NCBI GenBank assembly: GCA_023101885.1
Contig: JALPQD010000160.1
Coordinates: 62,001 to 126,000 of the forward strand
Direction of reading: 5' to 3'
From: Typhlomys cinereus
Lineage: Eukaryota > Chordata > Mammalia > Rodentia > Platacanthomyidae
DNA: 64,000 nucleotides
Shown here: positions 45,950-57,978 of the stretch, one piece after another
How the letters are laid out: every line of letters begins with the position of its first letter
How positions within the stretch are numbered: the first letter of the stretch is position 1
Program-made: the position numbers and the translations under genes
Notes under the pieces: model-generated
What the model was told of the DNA's origin: nothing
The model's database searches: none
What the model saw: the letters and a program-made list of their open reading frames with translations, nothing else

Positions 45950-47370
45950 GATCTGAAAGTATTGCTAATTCATTTCTACCTAATCATCCTTCAACTCGAG
46001 TAAGAAGTGCACAACTTCCTAGAAATCTTCTCTGCTACTTTAAAGCTGTGTTGATTCCATCCCACATTTGTTCCCTCTCTGTATTTATTCTAATATTCTG
46101 TTCTGCAGGCTTAGAGCTTCCTCGGCTGAGCCATCACCCTGGCTGGGGTGGGCTTTTTGATAATATACCTGTGTTTGAGCCTTTCATGGTTTTGTAAGTA
46201 ATGCCTCACTCATACTCCTATAAGAATCCAAATAAACTTATTGGGGCACCAAATTGAATTTTGGTATAATCATTATTTCAGTTTGTCATTGGATTTGGTT
46301 TCATTATAGGAAAAGTGTCACATAATACTTGGTAGGGTTGCAACAGAACTAAAGGCGAGTTGAGGAAGGATGATTGTATGTTTCTGGCTTGGGTAACCAG
46401 GCACACAAGCAAGGCTGTACAGTTTGACAGTGGAGCATCCATGGGGGAAAATCACAATATGGCTGCATTTCCCCATATGGCATATAATAGTACACCTTCT
46501 TGGTGATTTAGTAGTTGCATGGGTCTTGCCATGGGGTGTAAGACATGTAACTAAGGCTGAAACATTGGAAAGTGGAGTATCTGTAAAGAAAACTATGGGT
46601 GGCAATCTTCTTCTTTGTAGTATGGATCAGAATGCCTGCCTGGTAAGTAGAGTCCACTTCATAAGTAAGGAGACACTTTGAGAAGTAAATGACCTTAAGC
46701 AAATATTGCAGTTTTTAAGAATATTATGTCATGGGCTAGAGTATGAGTGAGCAGCTATGGAGGTTGTCTGGCTGCTGCTGTATGTTTTAAGAAATGTACT
46801 TGAGGAAGAGCTGTATAACCTTAGATTATATGGGGGAATTAGTCCCTGATGGATGGACTGGCTCATGAGAGTCATCAGAGATACCAAGTTATGACTCATG
46901 GAGGTCCCCATGAATATTAAGACTAAAGGATAATAGGGGAAGGATAGGCATTGCTAACAGAACTGGGCATGTAAAAGAAAATGGTGGTGTGTGGTCTTCA
47001 ATTTGTTGCATCAGATGGGACCATTTGCACCAGAGAGTTAAGAAAGAAGCTAATTCAACAAGAATGTCAGGACTGGTTTGGAGCTTCAGTGTCTCTGATG
47101 AGCCCCTATGTGGAAATAAGAGATGCTCTGGTGGGTTTGAATCTCTGCAGTGTGCCATCCGCTGCAAAAGGAAATCTCTTTCCCGAGTGAATGGAATATT
47201 CCAAAATCAAGACACCCCGTACTTTTTACTAGATAATTAAAAACACTGCTGTATTCATTTTGAAAGAAAACATACTGTAGTCACTTAGCCTTCTAAAAGT
47301 TTATGCCTTCCACCAAATTCATGCATATTATCAACCAATCTTGTTTTGTGAAGAGAGAAAATGATATCAA
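45950..47370. other. Unassigned sequence with weak internal repeats
   Basis: No recognised gene. A segment at 46381-46600 contains two diverged copies of a motif about 142 bases apart (AAGGCTGTACAGTTTGACAG at 46411 and AAGGCTGAAACATTGGAAAG at 46553). Frames of 60-95 codons on both strands have no recognised domain. The end of 46090-46260 (CAAATAAACTTATTGGGGCA) looks like the 3' part of an unidentified repeat. Confidence 0.4.
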
Positions 47371-47383
47371 AAATTTTACAAAT

Positions 47384-47671
47384 GGGGCTGGAGAGGTGGC
47401 TCAGGTGTTAAGCCTCTGCCTTGCAGGCAGAAGGTCCTGAGTTCAGATCCTAGACCCCACGTATAGACACGGGGCAGAAGCGGGGTTCTGGTCCTGGTAG
47501 GGCGGGGCCTGTGAATCCCGGGGCAGAGTAAACAAGGAGGAGGTAGTCCATGGTGGTTCCCGAATTAGTCGGTGGTTCTACACACACATACACGCATACA
47601 CGCACACACACACATACAGGCACACACACACATACATGCACACAATTGAATAAATAATAAAAAAATTTAAG
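47384..47671 (+). mobile_element. B2-like SINE, sense, with imperfect TSD
   Basis: Head GGGGCTGGAGAGGTGGCTCA with GGTGTTAAG, B-box-like GTCCTGAGTTCAGATCC, the shared GC-rich body, a CA-rich stretch at 47578-47643 and an AATAAATAATAAAAAAA tail. The flanks AAATTTTACAAAT (47371-47383) and AAATGTTACAAAT (47672-47684) agree at 12 of 13 bases, suggesting a slightly aged TSD. Same family as 5836 and 34454. Confidence 0.9.
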
Positions 47672-47684
47672 AAATGTTACAAAT

Positions 47685-48294
47685 ATAACTGTTTTGAAAC
47701 ACACAGATTCAAAAAGAGCTGACAGAAAAACTGCCACTGTGTTGATATTTATTAGCTAAAGAAGAAGAAATGGCAGACTTCTTTACAGATCAGATGGTGG
47801 AGAAGGTAGATTTTTTTAAATCTCTGTGGGGGCATACTTTGTTTCAACCTACAGAGCTTTGCTACATGTACCAAGTTTTTTTAATCAATAGACAAGATTC
47901 TAGGCATATACCAGATCAGGAAAGATCTCAGGCTCCGCTTCATCAGATAGAAACTGGCTCTTCATGACAGGATCCAGTGACAATTGCAAAAAAGTAAGAT
48001 CATCAGAAATAAAAAACTTCCTGAATCTGAATAGGCTTTCTGATGCTGGAAATATACAAGCATCAATGGAAAGACACTTGGGGTTGGAATTGCAGCATTG
48101 ATTATTTCCTTAAGTTGATAAAATAGCAGAACAGCAGGATAATCTATGTATTAAGGAATAAAAATTAGAAATGATTTCTGTGCCTAAACATGTTTTAGTT
48201 TTATGTGCTGTATCATCCTCTGAAATTCTCAAATATGTTCTGGCATCTTAGAGACTCCTTGAAAACCTCTCAATAAGGAAAGCTTTCTGCTGAG
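47685..48294. other. Unique sequence, no gene seen
   Basis: No gene or repeat recognised. A frame of 65 codons at 47770-47967 has no known domain. Confidence 0.45.
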
Positions 48295-48415
48295 TGTGAT
48301 GGCTCACTGTAATTCCAGAACTTGGGAGATTGAGGCCGAGGATTTCTCAGAGAAAAGAGGCCACCCTTGGGTACATAACAAGTACCAGGTTAATTGGGGG
48401 TGCATAATGAGACAT
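48295..48415 (+). mobile_element. B1-like SINE, old copy
   Basis: GAGTGTGATGGCTCACTGTA with ATTCCAGAACTTGGGAGATT and GAGGCCGAGG follows the B1 layout (GTGGTGGCGCACGCCTTTAATCCCAGC...GGGAGGCAGAGG). The remainder (GGCCACCCTTGGGTACATAA) is a degenerate form of the B1 3' half. No clear TSD. Confidence 0.65.
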
Positions 48416-48435
48416 TCACATAAATAGATAATTGA

Positions 48436-48512
48436 AGGAGGAAAGAAGGAAGGAAGGAAGGGAAAAAAGAAGGAACAGAGGAAGGAAGCAAGGAGGGAAG
48501 GAAGATAGAAGA
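48436..48512. repeat. (GGAA)n-rich purine tract
   Basis: A run of GAAGGAAGGAAGGAAGG-type units of about 70 bases, probably grown from the A-rich tail of the adjacent B1-like SINE. Confidence 0.85.
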
Positions 48513-51500
48513 GAGGGACATACGTTCTCCCTGAATGTGCAGAAGTTGTGCCTGCTTATTCCTCATTTACGGTAGAACATAGAAGCTTGTCAGTTTTGAG
48601 TAGACAGATCCAAGACATGGTCAAAAAAATGCATGCTTTGTTTGACACACCTTCTGGTCCTTATCCAGAATTGGATTATTAAGCACAATGCATAGTGGTA
48701 CCCATTGCTCTATCTTGTTTGTTTTCATCTGTTTTGCCCAGTAAGCTTTCTCATCACACTCTCCCTGAGAATGAAACCAGCTCACGTCTGTAGAATCCGT
48801 GCTTGAACCGTCCTGTGTCTTTGTTTCCTGAGAGCTAAGATGGTGTTAAGAGTGAGAACAGCACAAAGCAGGGCTTATCAGGGCCTGATGAAAGATAGAT
48901 GTGCATCGTAAGAAAGGACAATGCTCCATTTCAGAGTGGGGATGTGATATTTGTGTCTCTCCTTGGCTGTTTCCCTTGTACAGCATGAGAACCTGTGTTA
49001 TAAAGCCACCAAGAAACCAGCAGGGCGAGTGATGCTGTGAAGACGAGTTTCAGAATACTCTGGTGCAGTATGAAACAGAAACCAATTTCCCAGCTTAGTG
49101 ACCCAGCAGTAATTTTAAGTGGAATCATTCAAAGTCAACGTGTGATTAGGAACACACTTCTTCACCAGGCCAGGTCATCAGTGCATAACTTTGGTTCACA
49201 CATTTTTCTATTAGTTCTCTTTCACTATATGTTTGCAGTAAAGGAACAATTTATTTTTCCAGAAAAAGTTTCTTTTTGACTTAGATCATGATGCATTCCA
49301 TTATGTGAATTGGATGCCTTAAGAATTAAAATTTGATTGAAATTGACTTAGGATCAGTAAGAAGTATACATTTCCTTGTAGAAACTTCAACACTGCAGGC
49401 TTGGTATGTATTAGCTTGAAGGGGAAGAGAATAGAATTATTTTTTTCTGACTTCTTTTGAGTCTTAATTGGACATTTTATAGATACATAGAAAGTATGTG
49501 CCCCTTTGTTCTCTGTGTGTTTCCTGTTCCTCAAAAGTCAACCTCTAAGATCTTACCAACTGGATACAATGTTTTAGGTCAATGAGTCAAACCTTGCAAC
49601 AATGGAGATCAAAATGATGCTATACTTTTTTGAACCACTTGAACTCTGCTTGGGTTAAGAAGATAAGTGGCAGAATGCCATGGCACGTATGTGTATGTCC
49701 TGATGGATGTGCCCAAAGATGTGTTTATTGCTTGGGTTCCTTCCCACATGGCACCTCCTTCTGCAATTTATTGACACCAGATGTCCTTTGTATCAGTAAG
49801 ACTTGTAGCAATGTCTATTTAAAGTTAAATTGAATAATTGAAGCCAGAGCATCATACTTTGAATGAAGTAAATCAAAGCACATCACAGTCATAAAAATGC
49901 AGACGAGGGAAAGCATGAATGAAAGAAACCCATTATAAAAAAGAAAGCCAGACTATTAGGGACCAAAAAGCTCTGATTAAAATTTATCATCTCACACAAC
50001 ACTGATAGGAATCAATTGGTAACTGGTCAGGGCTCTGATGCCAGGATTAGTGAGCATGCCTCACTATATAAATTAGGCAGAAGTCTTTTGTCAGAATGAC
50101 CTTGCCTATGAGAGCTCATACTAAACAATTCTCCTCAAGTATGGCTGCAGGGATCAGATGCAAAAACTCTGGCTAATGATAAGAGACGTGGACCTGAAAT
50201 CTAACCATTTTACTAACATAATGCTTTTGGAGGTTTCAACAAATCAAGACCTAACTAATGATTGATGGCAAAAAATGGAGACATGTTTTAAAGTCTGATT
50301 TAAAAGAAAGCTAAGACAGGAAAGACAGTGTGATTAGAAAGCCTCAAAGCAGACCATGAACCATAAGCATTAATAAATGTGGATTTTAATAGGTAAAAGT
50401 CTGGCAGTGCAGACAGAAGGAACTTGGACTGATTGAAAATAAACGAGAGCTTTTAGTATTACTCCTAAACCCAATGGTCACAGGCAATCATAAATATGCC
50501 AAATAATAATACCAATTTAAAAGCACAGGACGAAGCTATTAGGACTAAAATTATAATGTGAAAGCATGGCAGGATACCATTTTAAAGAAGGCAACTGATG
50601 TGTTTCTTTGCAAAAAGTAAAAAAAAAAATCCATTTGTGGTAAAGGACACAAATCTACCCTAGAAATTGTTCTATATAACAGCATGATGGTAGGGAAATC
50701 ACTTTAAAACTATTGATCAGTTATTATTATTTTCTCATAGCAATGTATGACTAATAACGAACCGATTTTGTCAGATAATTAGGCGTTTAGTATTTTCGTA
50801 GCTTTGGGTTAATTATAAGGCATAATAATGATAGTGTATAGACTGAGGGAAACTGTTATGAGAAAATTATGTTAGTAGAAAGATAATTCATTTTATGGAA
50901 ATAAAATTTGGGGGGATGGGAGAGCACAACATGATGAATAAGCAATGCATATTTGACTTTATTCAGATATACACCAACACATACAAAATTATATAAACTA
51001 AGAGAGTTAGCTTGCTTTGGAAGAGAAAGTACATTTGGAAGAGAAAGCACAAACCTGTTTTCTATATCATTTTGCAGCTTGTGAGGAGAAACTAGGAGAA
51101 CCTAGAGAAGAGCAAGTAACACTAATAGAATAAGCACGGTAATAACAGCCAAGGAGAGAAGTTTTAGTTCATATTTATTCTTTGGTAGGTGTGCAAAACA
51201 AATCTTTTAAGCTTTAGATATTTGTGTTGAATACAAAGGTACACAACACAGAAATCCTCCGTTACAAAAGTATTCAGGGAAAAATATGAGTTTCTGTTGC
51301 CAACTAGACACTTGAGAAGTGAGTCTTTGGGCACATCTGGAGAATTTATTTACTTATGGCAGGCCTCTGGGAAATGCTGTAGAAATTTGCCTTAATTGCA
51401 TAGTTGATTTGCCCTTTTCTTGGGCAGGTGAATAAAGATAGCAAGGAGAGCTAGTTGGTATTTAACAATCAAATATGCATTAGTTATTCCTTCTCTACTC

Positions 51501-51770
51501 CGGACTTTGGATGTGTGGTGGTAGTTTCCAGTGGCTCCTAATTAGTAACATTCTTTCCATAGTGAACTGTACTGTGAAGTTGTAAGCATGAGTAAAATTG
51601 CTTCGTTTCCCTAGATTGTTTGGGTCAGGTATTTGGTATAGTAATAAAGCTACGAAGCTAAGGCAATGAGTAAAAATCATGTAGCATTTAAATTGCAGAC
51701 AATATCCTAAGTCTTTCTAACTATATCCTGATGAGTTTGCAGTATTATCATTCATTTAAAAAAATAGAGT
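48513..51770. other. Unique AT-rich sequence, no gene seen
   Basis: No gene, RNA or repeat recognised. The part around 50340-50850 is unusually free of repeats and has several TAATTA/ATAATTA cores (for example GATAATTAGG at 50775 and GGTTAATTAT at 50808). It could be conserved non-coding DNA. Confidence 0.4.
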
Positions 51771-51880
51771 CAGGGGAGGGGGAGCAGGGGGTTTGGGGGG
51801 AGGAGGATGGAGGGAGGGAACTGGTGTACCTATTAAGTTTGTATGAGCTGAAATAATAATAAAAAATGTATAAAAAAGAA
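51771..51880 (+). mobile_element. Very short L1 3' end insertion
   Basis: About 110 bases: GGGGAGGGGGAGCAGGGGG purine tract, GGAACTGGTGTACCTATTAA, GTTTGTATGAGCTGAAATAA and an A-rich tail, the terminus of the young L1 3' UTR in sense orientation. TSD not resolved; AAAAATA-like flanks on both sides are too simple to count. Confidence 0.85.
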
Positions 51881-54300
51881 AAGAAAAATATAAATTAACT
51901 TATCTAAGTTTAGATATCTGTGACATGAAAGCAAAGAAAGAAAAATCTTGTATGTACAAGAACTAGAAACTCTCCACCCCACTAGTCTCATAGGGAAGCA
52001 AGAATAGATAGCATTAATGAGACAATCATCAAAGATAGATTTATCATCACCCTACATCCTCTAGAAAAGTGACGATGAAATCTTTATCTTACCTCAAGTG
52101 TGATGAGACAGGCCGTGAGTTGGATGACTCAGCAGACCTCAGTAGGTAGAACTTTGAAAAAGAAAGCATGCTTTCATGCCAAGAGATGTAGCTGTCATAT
52201 TAGATAAAGATGAAAGTTATAAAGTACAAGACATAATCTATCAGCCAGAGCTTTAATCCACAGATCCAGCAAAGGCAGGAATTCATCCCTGAAGAAACTA
52301 GAGGTAATGGGATAAACTTGAAATCCCTTATTAGTCTATTTAGACAATCTATTAAAGAGATAAAGTAATTATCTTCCATTTTTCTGCACTTCTCTGGTAC
52401 TCTGCCTATGTTCTATACAATATACTCAATTGCATAAGTATTCTGTGATGCAAATTCCATGATGTTTGCCTCTCAGAATAAGGGAGATGATTTGAGTAAG
52501 CGATCCAAGGTCACCTAAGTGGCTGAGAAAGTTGGGGTTCAATTTAGTTAACATAGTTCCATAAGCCACAACTGTAATCAGTGTTTTAAGCATTTGGATC
52601 TAAGATACCAAACCCAAAATTTCATCAGTAGAAATAATATATAATTGAAATAAAACATGGATGTTTCTGTATGCTCCATAAAGATGTCTTACTTATTACA
52701 CTTTGCTGCATATTTGTGATATGGTAATAACTGATTGAACACATGATGAAATCTTACAAGAACAGGAAGTTCAGAAAATCTACCATCATTCCTAGCACAT
52801 CACTGTAAAGTTAAGTCCTTGTTCATAGACTTTGTGACTTTTTTCCATCTTACCTTACGTGTAAAACACTTCTCTCTTCTTTCATAAGCTGGCTTCCATT
52901 ACTTTACCAAGTTTTTTTAAATCATATTCTTCATGATCAGATCTCTAAGTCGAGGATTCCAGAAAAGATATTTGAAGAGTGTCTGCCAGAGTTGCAAATT
53001 CATCTATTGACTCAGCCTCATTCAATTGCCTCAAAAGTTATAAGGCAGGCAAATATTGCCGTAATAGTCTCTAGGGTTGGTTTTCATAGTGTGACTAAGT
53101 AGATATACATGAAAACTTAGAGTCCTTAAAGACTGTTAATGCTCATTTTCCATAGTTGGAAGACTGGGACTCAGAGGATCTGAGAAAGATACAACATAAT
53201 AATGATATTTTTATTACTGAAGCATTCCGTGTATACTTCCTGGTTCATTGTAAGCATTCTTTGTCAAGACTTTCTACTAGGTAGAAAGTAAGGGTAGTCT
53301 GAGACATATCACGATTTTTGATCATGTCTCATCTGCATTCCAAATTCATGCAGAATTTTTAATGCAATAATTAGATATATGATTCATGTTTCTGCATGCA
53401 CACGTGAATGTGTGCATGCATGTATATGTGTTTGTGTTCTAGACTGTGTCTGTGCTAATTTTATTAGGTTGAACATGGTTTAAACATGCAAAGATTTATG
53501 CCCTTGTCTTTGTTCTTCATGGACATTTATCCTTTAAGGAAGTACATATTTTTTTTTTCTAAATGAAAACCTTAATTGTAGATTTCTGGTCAAGAGCATT
53601 GGCATTTACCAAATCACTCTGAATTTGTATTTTTTGAAATAGAGGAAATAGCTGGTCAAATATTGCGTGATTTTTTATTTTTATTAAATGCTTATGGAAA
53701 GTAGAGTGGGCACTGCCCAAAAAATTCAGTCTTTGACTGTGCAGACAGGCAACAACAGCAGAGTTGCTATTAATCAACAGTTGAGGAAAGACACTAATAC
53801 AGAAACCTATCCTAAACATTCAAATGTAAAAGAATGAAAACTCTTCTTATGGGGTATTATTTGTTTGTATTATTTTATAATTTTCATTTCAAAATATGTA
53901 GTTTATTTTCAAAGTGTCTTAATTATAGCAATAGATAATATTATAATTATGAGATATTTATTAAATCATAAGTACCTGTCATTGGAATTTACGTGTGTCT
54001 ACATTCACAACATTTTTTTAGTTAGAAATAATTATAAACATTCTTTATCTGAGAAACCAAGGCTCAAAAGTGATAAAACTTGCTTTAGAGTCAGCAGTAA
54101 ATAATGATTGTATCTATAGAGGGTGAACTATACGAGTTACTATACTTCACTCTATTTCTTTACTGATTTTCTTTTTTATGTACTGCTTTTCTTAACATGG
54201 ACTTCTATTAACACAAAACATTTACCCTCTGTTAATGCAATCTGAAGAATAATTGCATGGCATTTGCTCTGCAACAGGGAATTCATTTGTGTCTGCAAAG
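51881..54300. other. Unique AT-rich sequence, no gene seen
   Basis: No supported gene, RNA or repeat. A TGCATG-rich short palindromic segment lies near 53393-53420. Confidence 0.45.
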
Positions 54301-54309
54301 ATGCTGCCG

Positions 54310-54430
54310 CATGGCCATAATTTTAGTACTTGCAAGCCTGAGGTGGGGGACTGCAAGCTAGAGGCCAACTTGGGCTACAAGAGGAAACAAACTCAGCTTG
54401 GGTTTCACAGGAAGACGTTGTCTCAAAAAA
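54310..54430 (+). mobile_element. B1-like SINE, old copy
   Basis: GCATGGCCATAATTTTAGTA with CTTGCAAGCCTGAGG, GAGGCCAACTTGGGCTACAA and GTCTCAAAAAACAG reproduce the B1 layout, including 'AGGCCAGCCTGGGCTACA' and 'GTCTCAAAAA'. It is followed by a CAA/CCAACAA-rich tail into the adjacent SINE. Confidence 0.75.
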
Positions 54431-54477
54431 CAGAACAAAACAAACCCAAACCAACAACAACAACAAAAGCAATTTAA

Positions 54478-54681
54478 GGCTGGAGAGATGGCTCAAGAGT
54501 TAAGTCTCTGCTTAGCAAGCAGAAGGTCCTGAGTTCAGACCCTGGGTCTCGTGCAAAAATGCGAGGCATAAATGGCAGAGCCTGGGGAACTACAGAGCAA
54601 AGCAAATAAGAAGTAAAGCAAGCCAGGGTGATTTCCAAAGTCAACCTAGGTCCTTCAAAGGGACACACAGTGCCCTCTGAT

Positions 54682-54722
<41 letters not shown>
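54478..54722 (+). mobile_element. B2-type SINE, diverged subfamily
   Basis: Head GGCTGGAGAGATGGCTCAAG with GAGTTAAG, a B-box-like GTCCTGAGTTCAGACCC, then a body (GGCATAAATGGCAGAGCCTG) unlike the GC-rich body of the 5836/34454/47384 group. It ends in a CA microsatellite (about 54687-54720). It is either an older member or a separate subfamily. Frames across it are artefacts. Confidence 0.8.
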
Positions 54723-54723
<1 letters not shown>

Positions 54724-54860
54724 GAATTAAAGTAAAAATGCTTCCATGACACAGTGATTTGGCCTGCAGATCTCTCTGGATAAAATCTTGAATATTTGTG
54801 ACCCTTCTCCCCTCAAGTGTCTTTTGAGGTTTTTGACTACTTTATCACAAGCAATTTTTT

Positions 54861-55663
54861 TTTCCTTTTTTTTTTTATTAAAAATTTAATTATACATTTT
54901 AAAATTTTTTACCAGTTCCCTCCCTCCCCCCTCCCCTTCCCCCAGTGTCTCCCCCCCAATTCCCAGAGAGTCCTTTATTGTGTGCGCCTAACTCTCCACT
55001 GGGTCCTCCTCTCCGATGACATATAAGGACCCAGTGGCATTTCCATAAGCCCTTTCTCTTGTTCCCCTTAAGCATAAGATTACTACTATGGCTGTCAATC
55101 CCTTGCCTCCAGGGGTCTCGGTGCCCTTAACAGATGCTAGACTTTATGAGGGCAACAGTGCGCTGGACATTGCGCAGGGCATGCAAAGTTCCATTATGAT
55201 TGCTTTGGCCCCAACTATTGTTGAGAATCTTGCAAATCGTTGCTCCTCCCATCCTTTTGCTCTTACAATCTTACCGCCCCCTCTTCCGCAAATGTCCCTG
55301 AGCTCCAGGATGGGGAGAGATTAGGCTGTCCTAGTTCTATGTGATTGATATAGAGTCTCTGAAGTTCTGGATTGTGGTTTGTTGATTTTCTTTTGCAGTT
55401 TTGCTGCTCCTGCAATTCCCTTCACTCCATTCTGCTGGGCACTGTATGTCACCCCCTGGCCAGAGACAAAAAGCTGTTAAACTGGAGTCTTGTTGTAATA
55501 GCACATTCAAGGGTAGATGTAATAAGAGTAGGAAACCTCACTGAGGGCGGGGTCCATTACCCATTTGCAAAATGATTACTTTTTATCTGCTAGACTATAT
55601 GCCCTCCCCTTCTGGTGAGATCAGGAAAGAACGTCTGTGAACTTAACCAGGTTTCCCATTACT
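54861..55663 (-). mobile_element. L1 3' UTR insertion, antisense, with long TSD
   Basis: Antisense 3' UTR with poly-T at the left, C/T-rich purine-tract complement (about 54910-54960), and CACCCCCTGGCCAGAGACAA. It is truncated at GGTTTCCCATTAC. The flanks match over 23 bases (54838-54860 and 55664-55686; core ACTTTATCACAAGCAATTTT), one of the longest TSDs here. It has the older 3' UTR form (AATAAGAGTAGGAAACCTCA at 55521) without the ORF2-derived block. The terminal AGTTTGTATGAG motif is degraded. Confidence 0.92.
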
Positions 55664-55686
55664 TACTTTATCACAAGCAATTTTTT

Positions 55687-56640
55687 AATAATCCTATTTG
55701 TTAAATAAAGCATGGTGCATCCATACTAAAGAAGATAGGCAAATAACTATTGAAAAATATGCTATAGAAGAATACTCATTATTTTGTGTTCATAGACGTC
55801 TGAAGAAGATATTTCACACTTTCAATTAAAATGACATTCTGTGTTACCTCTTTATATAAAGAAATAAATAAAATATTAATATGACTACTCATAGGTAATG
55901 AAATTATACCTATGTGGTTCCTTTGCCTGAAAATTTCTTTAGAACCTATTGATTCTATAAAAAGAAACTGCTGGGTCAATAAAAAAATGAAAAATCTGGA
56001 ATACTAAAACCAATTACACTGTTTTTTATGAAAGCTTTACAGTACCTCATTATATCATTAAAATGTAGCATGCTTGCTTCATAAAATTACTTTGTATATA
56101 TCTCTAACTAATATGGTAACAGTAAAGAATGTTTTGCACATGATGCCATTTCTAAGTCTGAACTGAAAATAAATTTCAGCTAGAAGCACAGCTTAAGATT
56201 CAAACATCACAATCCCTGTGTATCAACAATTCATTTGCATAAGCATTAAGTGTATAACTTTTTTTCATTTATGAGCATATCTCTCTATAATGATGAATTC
56301 TTCTGCTGAATATTCAACCAAGTACATGGAGTTTATGTGGGGAAAATACATCTAAACTGAGTACGCACAGATATTTTGCTTGTTGATGGTTTTTAGAACA
56401 TACAGAATCACACTGTTTTCATGGCATTCATTTTTTTCCAACATTTATTATAAATAAAGTAGATGTCTTTAGAGTACAGAGTGCAGGTTATATAAAAGGC
56501 TTGAACATCAGTAATTTGGATGTCCTTAAGAGTCTGGGATCCAAAACTTCAGGGATACCAGGGAGTGAGTTTATAAATAATATAATGATGTATACGTACA
56601 TGGAGATATTTAAAAGTATCAAAGGACCATTGATAATTTT
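55687..56640. other. Unique AT-rich sequence, no gene seen
   Basis: No gene or repeat recognised. Confidence 0.45.
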
Positions 56641-56872
56641 TTGTATGTGTATTTCTGTGTCAGAGGGCAATGTATATGTCTGTGGAGGTCCAAGGGTGAC
56701 CTAGGGTATCATCCTGCATTGCTCTACCTCATTTTTGCATTGCTCTGGGGTTTCCCAAGCTCTGCCTTTCAGGGCCAGAAGTGCTGGCCAACCCCATTTC
56801 CACCTGGCTTTTTTTATGGGGTATCTGGGATCTGAGCTCAGTCCTTCTGCTTGCGAGGCAGAAGTTTACCCC
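56641..56872 (-). mobile_element. B2-type SINE, antisense, diverged
   Basis: Plus strand: GCCTTTCAGGGCCAGAAGTG, CATTTCCACCTGGCTTTTTT with ATGGGGTATCTGGG, and ATCTGAGCTCAGTCCTTCTG with CTTGCGAGGCAGAAGTTTAC. This is the reverse complement of a B2-like SINE head and body; the outermost head is lost at about 56872. It is more diverged than the TSD-flanked copies. Confidence 0.7.
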
Positions 56873-57301
56873 TTCTTGCTTAAGTCTTGTGGACCTTTGT
56901 AGCTCTCTTCTTCAAGACAATGTACAGGATGTCTGAAATGAAGTCCTGAAATCTGCTTTGAAGCAAGAGTCCTGTGTATCTTGTTAGTGGAAGAGCTGAA
57001 TATCTAAGTCTGCATCCCTTTGCTAACTGTTGTCACCTGAGCAATTAATTATCTTCTAAATGCTCTTGGAGACTGATAAGAGGCCATCATTTACTTAAAA
57101 CCTAATTTTTATATGTCATGCACAGGTTCTCTCTTTATTTGCATCTCTAATTGTTTAAAATCTTTGGTCAGTATGTGAAATTTCTTAAAAACAGAATTTT
57201 CTAAAAAAAAAAAAGAAACAGTAAAAACGTTTTTCTATTGTAAACTAATATGTCTGTTTTACTCACTCTTGTTGCTGTGACAAAATACCTGACAAAAGCA
57301 G
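56873..57301. other. Unique sequence, no gene seen
   Basis: No gene or repeat recognised apart from an A-run near 57205. Confidence 0.4.
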
Positions 57302-57978
57302 GTGTTTATACAGGAAAGAAAGAAGGAAGGAAGGGAGGGAAGGAGGAAGGAAAAAAGGTGGGAAGAAGGAGGAAGAAAGGAAGGAAGGAAAGAAGAAAGG
57401 AAGGGAGAAAGGGAGAGAGAAAGGGAGGGAGGAAAGGAGAGAAGGAAGGAGGGAGGGAAGGAAAAAGGAAGGGAGGGAAGGAGGATAGAAGGAGGAAGAA
57501 AGGAAGAAGGGAGGGAGGGAAGAAGATGGAAGGGAGATAGGAAGAAGGAAGGGAGGGAGAAAGGGAAGGAGAAAAAAAGAAGGAAAGAAGAAAAAGGAAG
57601 GAGGAAAGAAAGGGAGGGAGGAAGGACAGAAGGAATGAATGAAGGAAGGAAGGGATGGAGGAAAGAATGAATGAAGGAATGGCGGGAAGTATGAATGAAG
57701 AAAAGAAGGAAGGGATAAGGAAGGAAGGATTGAAGGAAGGAAGGATTGAAAGAAGGAAGAAGGAAGGAAGGAAGGGAGGAAGGAAGGGAGGGAAGGAAGG
57801 AGGGAGGGAGGGAAGAATGAAGGAAGGAATAAGGAAAGAAGGATTGAAGGGAGGAAAAAGGAAGGAAGAAAGGAAGGAAGTAAGGAAGGGAGGGGAGAAT
57901 GAATGAATGAAGGAAGGAAGGGATAAGGAAGGAAAGATTGAAGGGAGGAAGGAAAGAAAAAGGAAGGGAGGAGGAAGA
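57302..57978. repeat. Long GGAA/GGGA polypurine tract
   Basis: About 670 bases of nearly pure purine on the plus strand, made of irregular GGAAGGAA, GGGAGGGA and GAATGAATGAAGG units. Pyrimidines occur mostly as single T in GAATGAA or GGATTGAAGG motifs. The complementary strand is nearly pure pyrimidine. Every frame is open for long distances (up to 245 codons), giving Lys/Glu/Gly/Arg- or Ser/Leu/Pro/Phe-rich strings; these are not proteins. Confidence 0.95.

Noticed and set aside
46090..46265. Possible LTR end (CAAATAAACTTATTGGGGCACC)
   Set aside because: No matching partner LTR, no convincing primer-binding site or internal coding region was found.
46318..47240. Possible retroviral or gene remnant around 46.3-47.2 kb
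   Set aside because: Frames on both strands are short, with no protease, RT, envelope or other recognisable motif. Kept only as a low-interest finding on the weak internal duplication.
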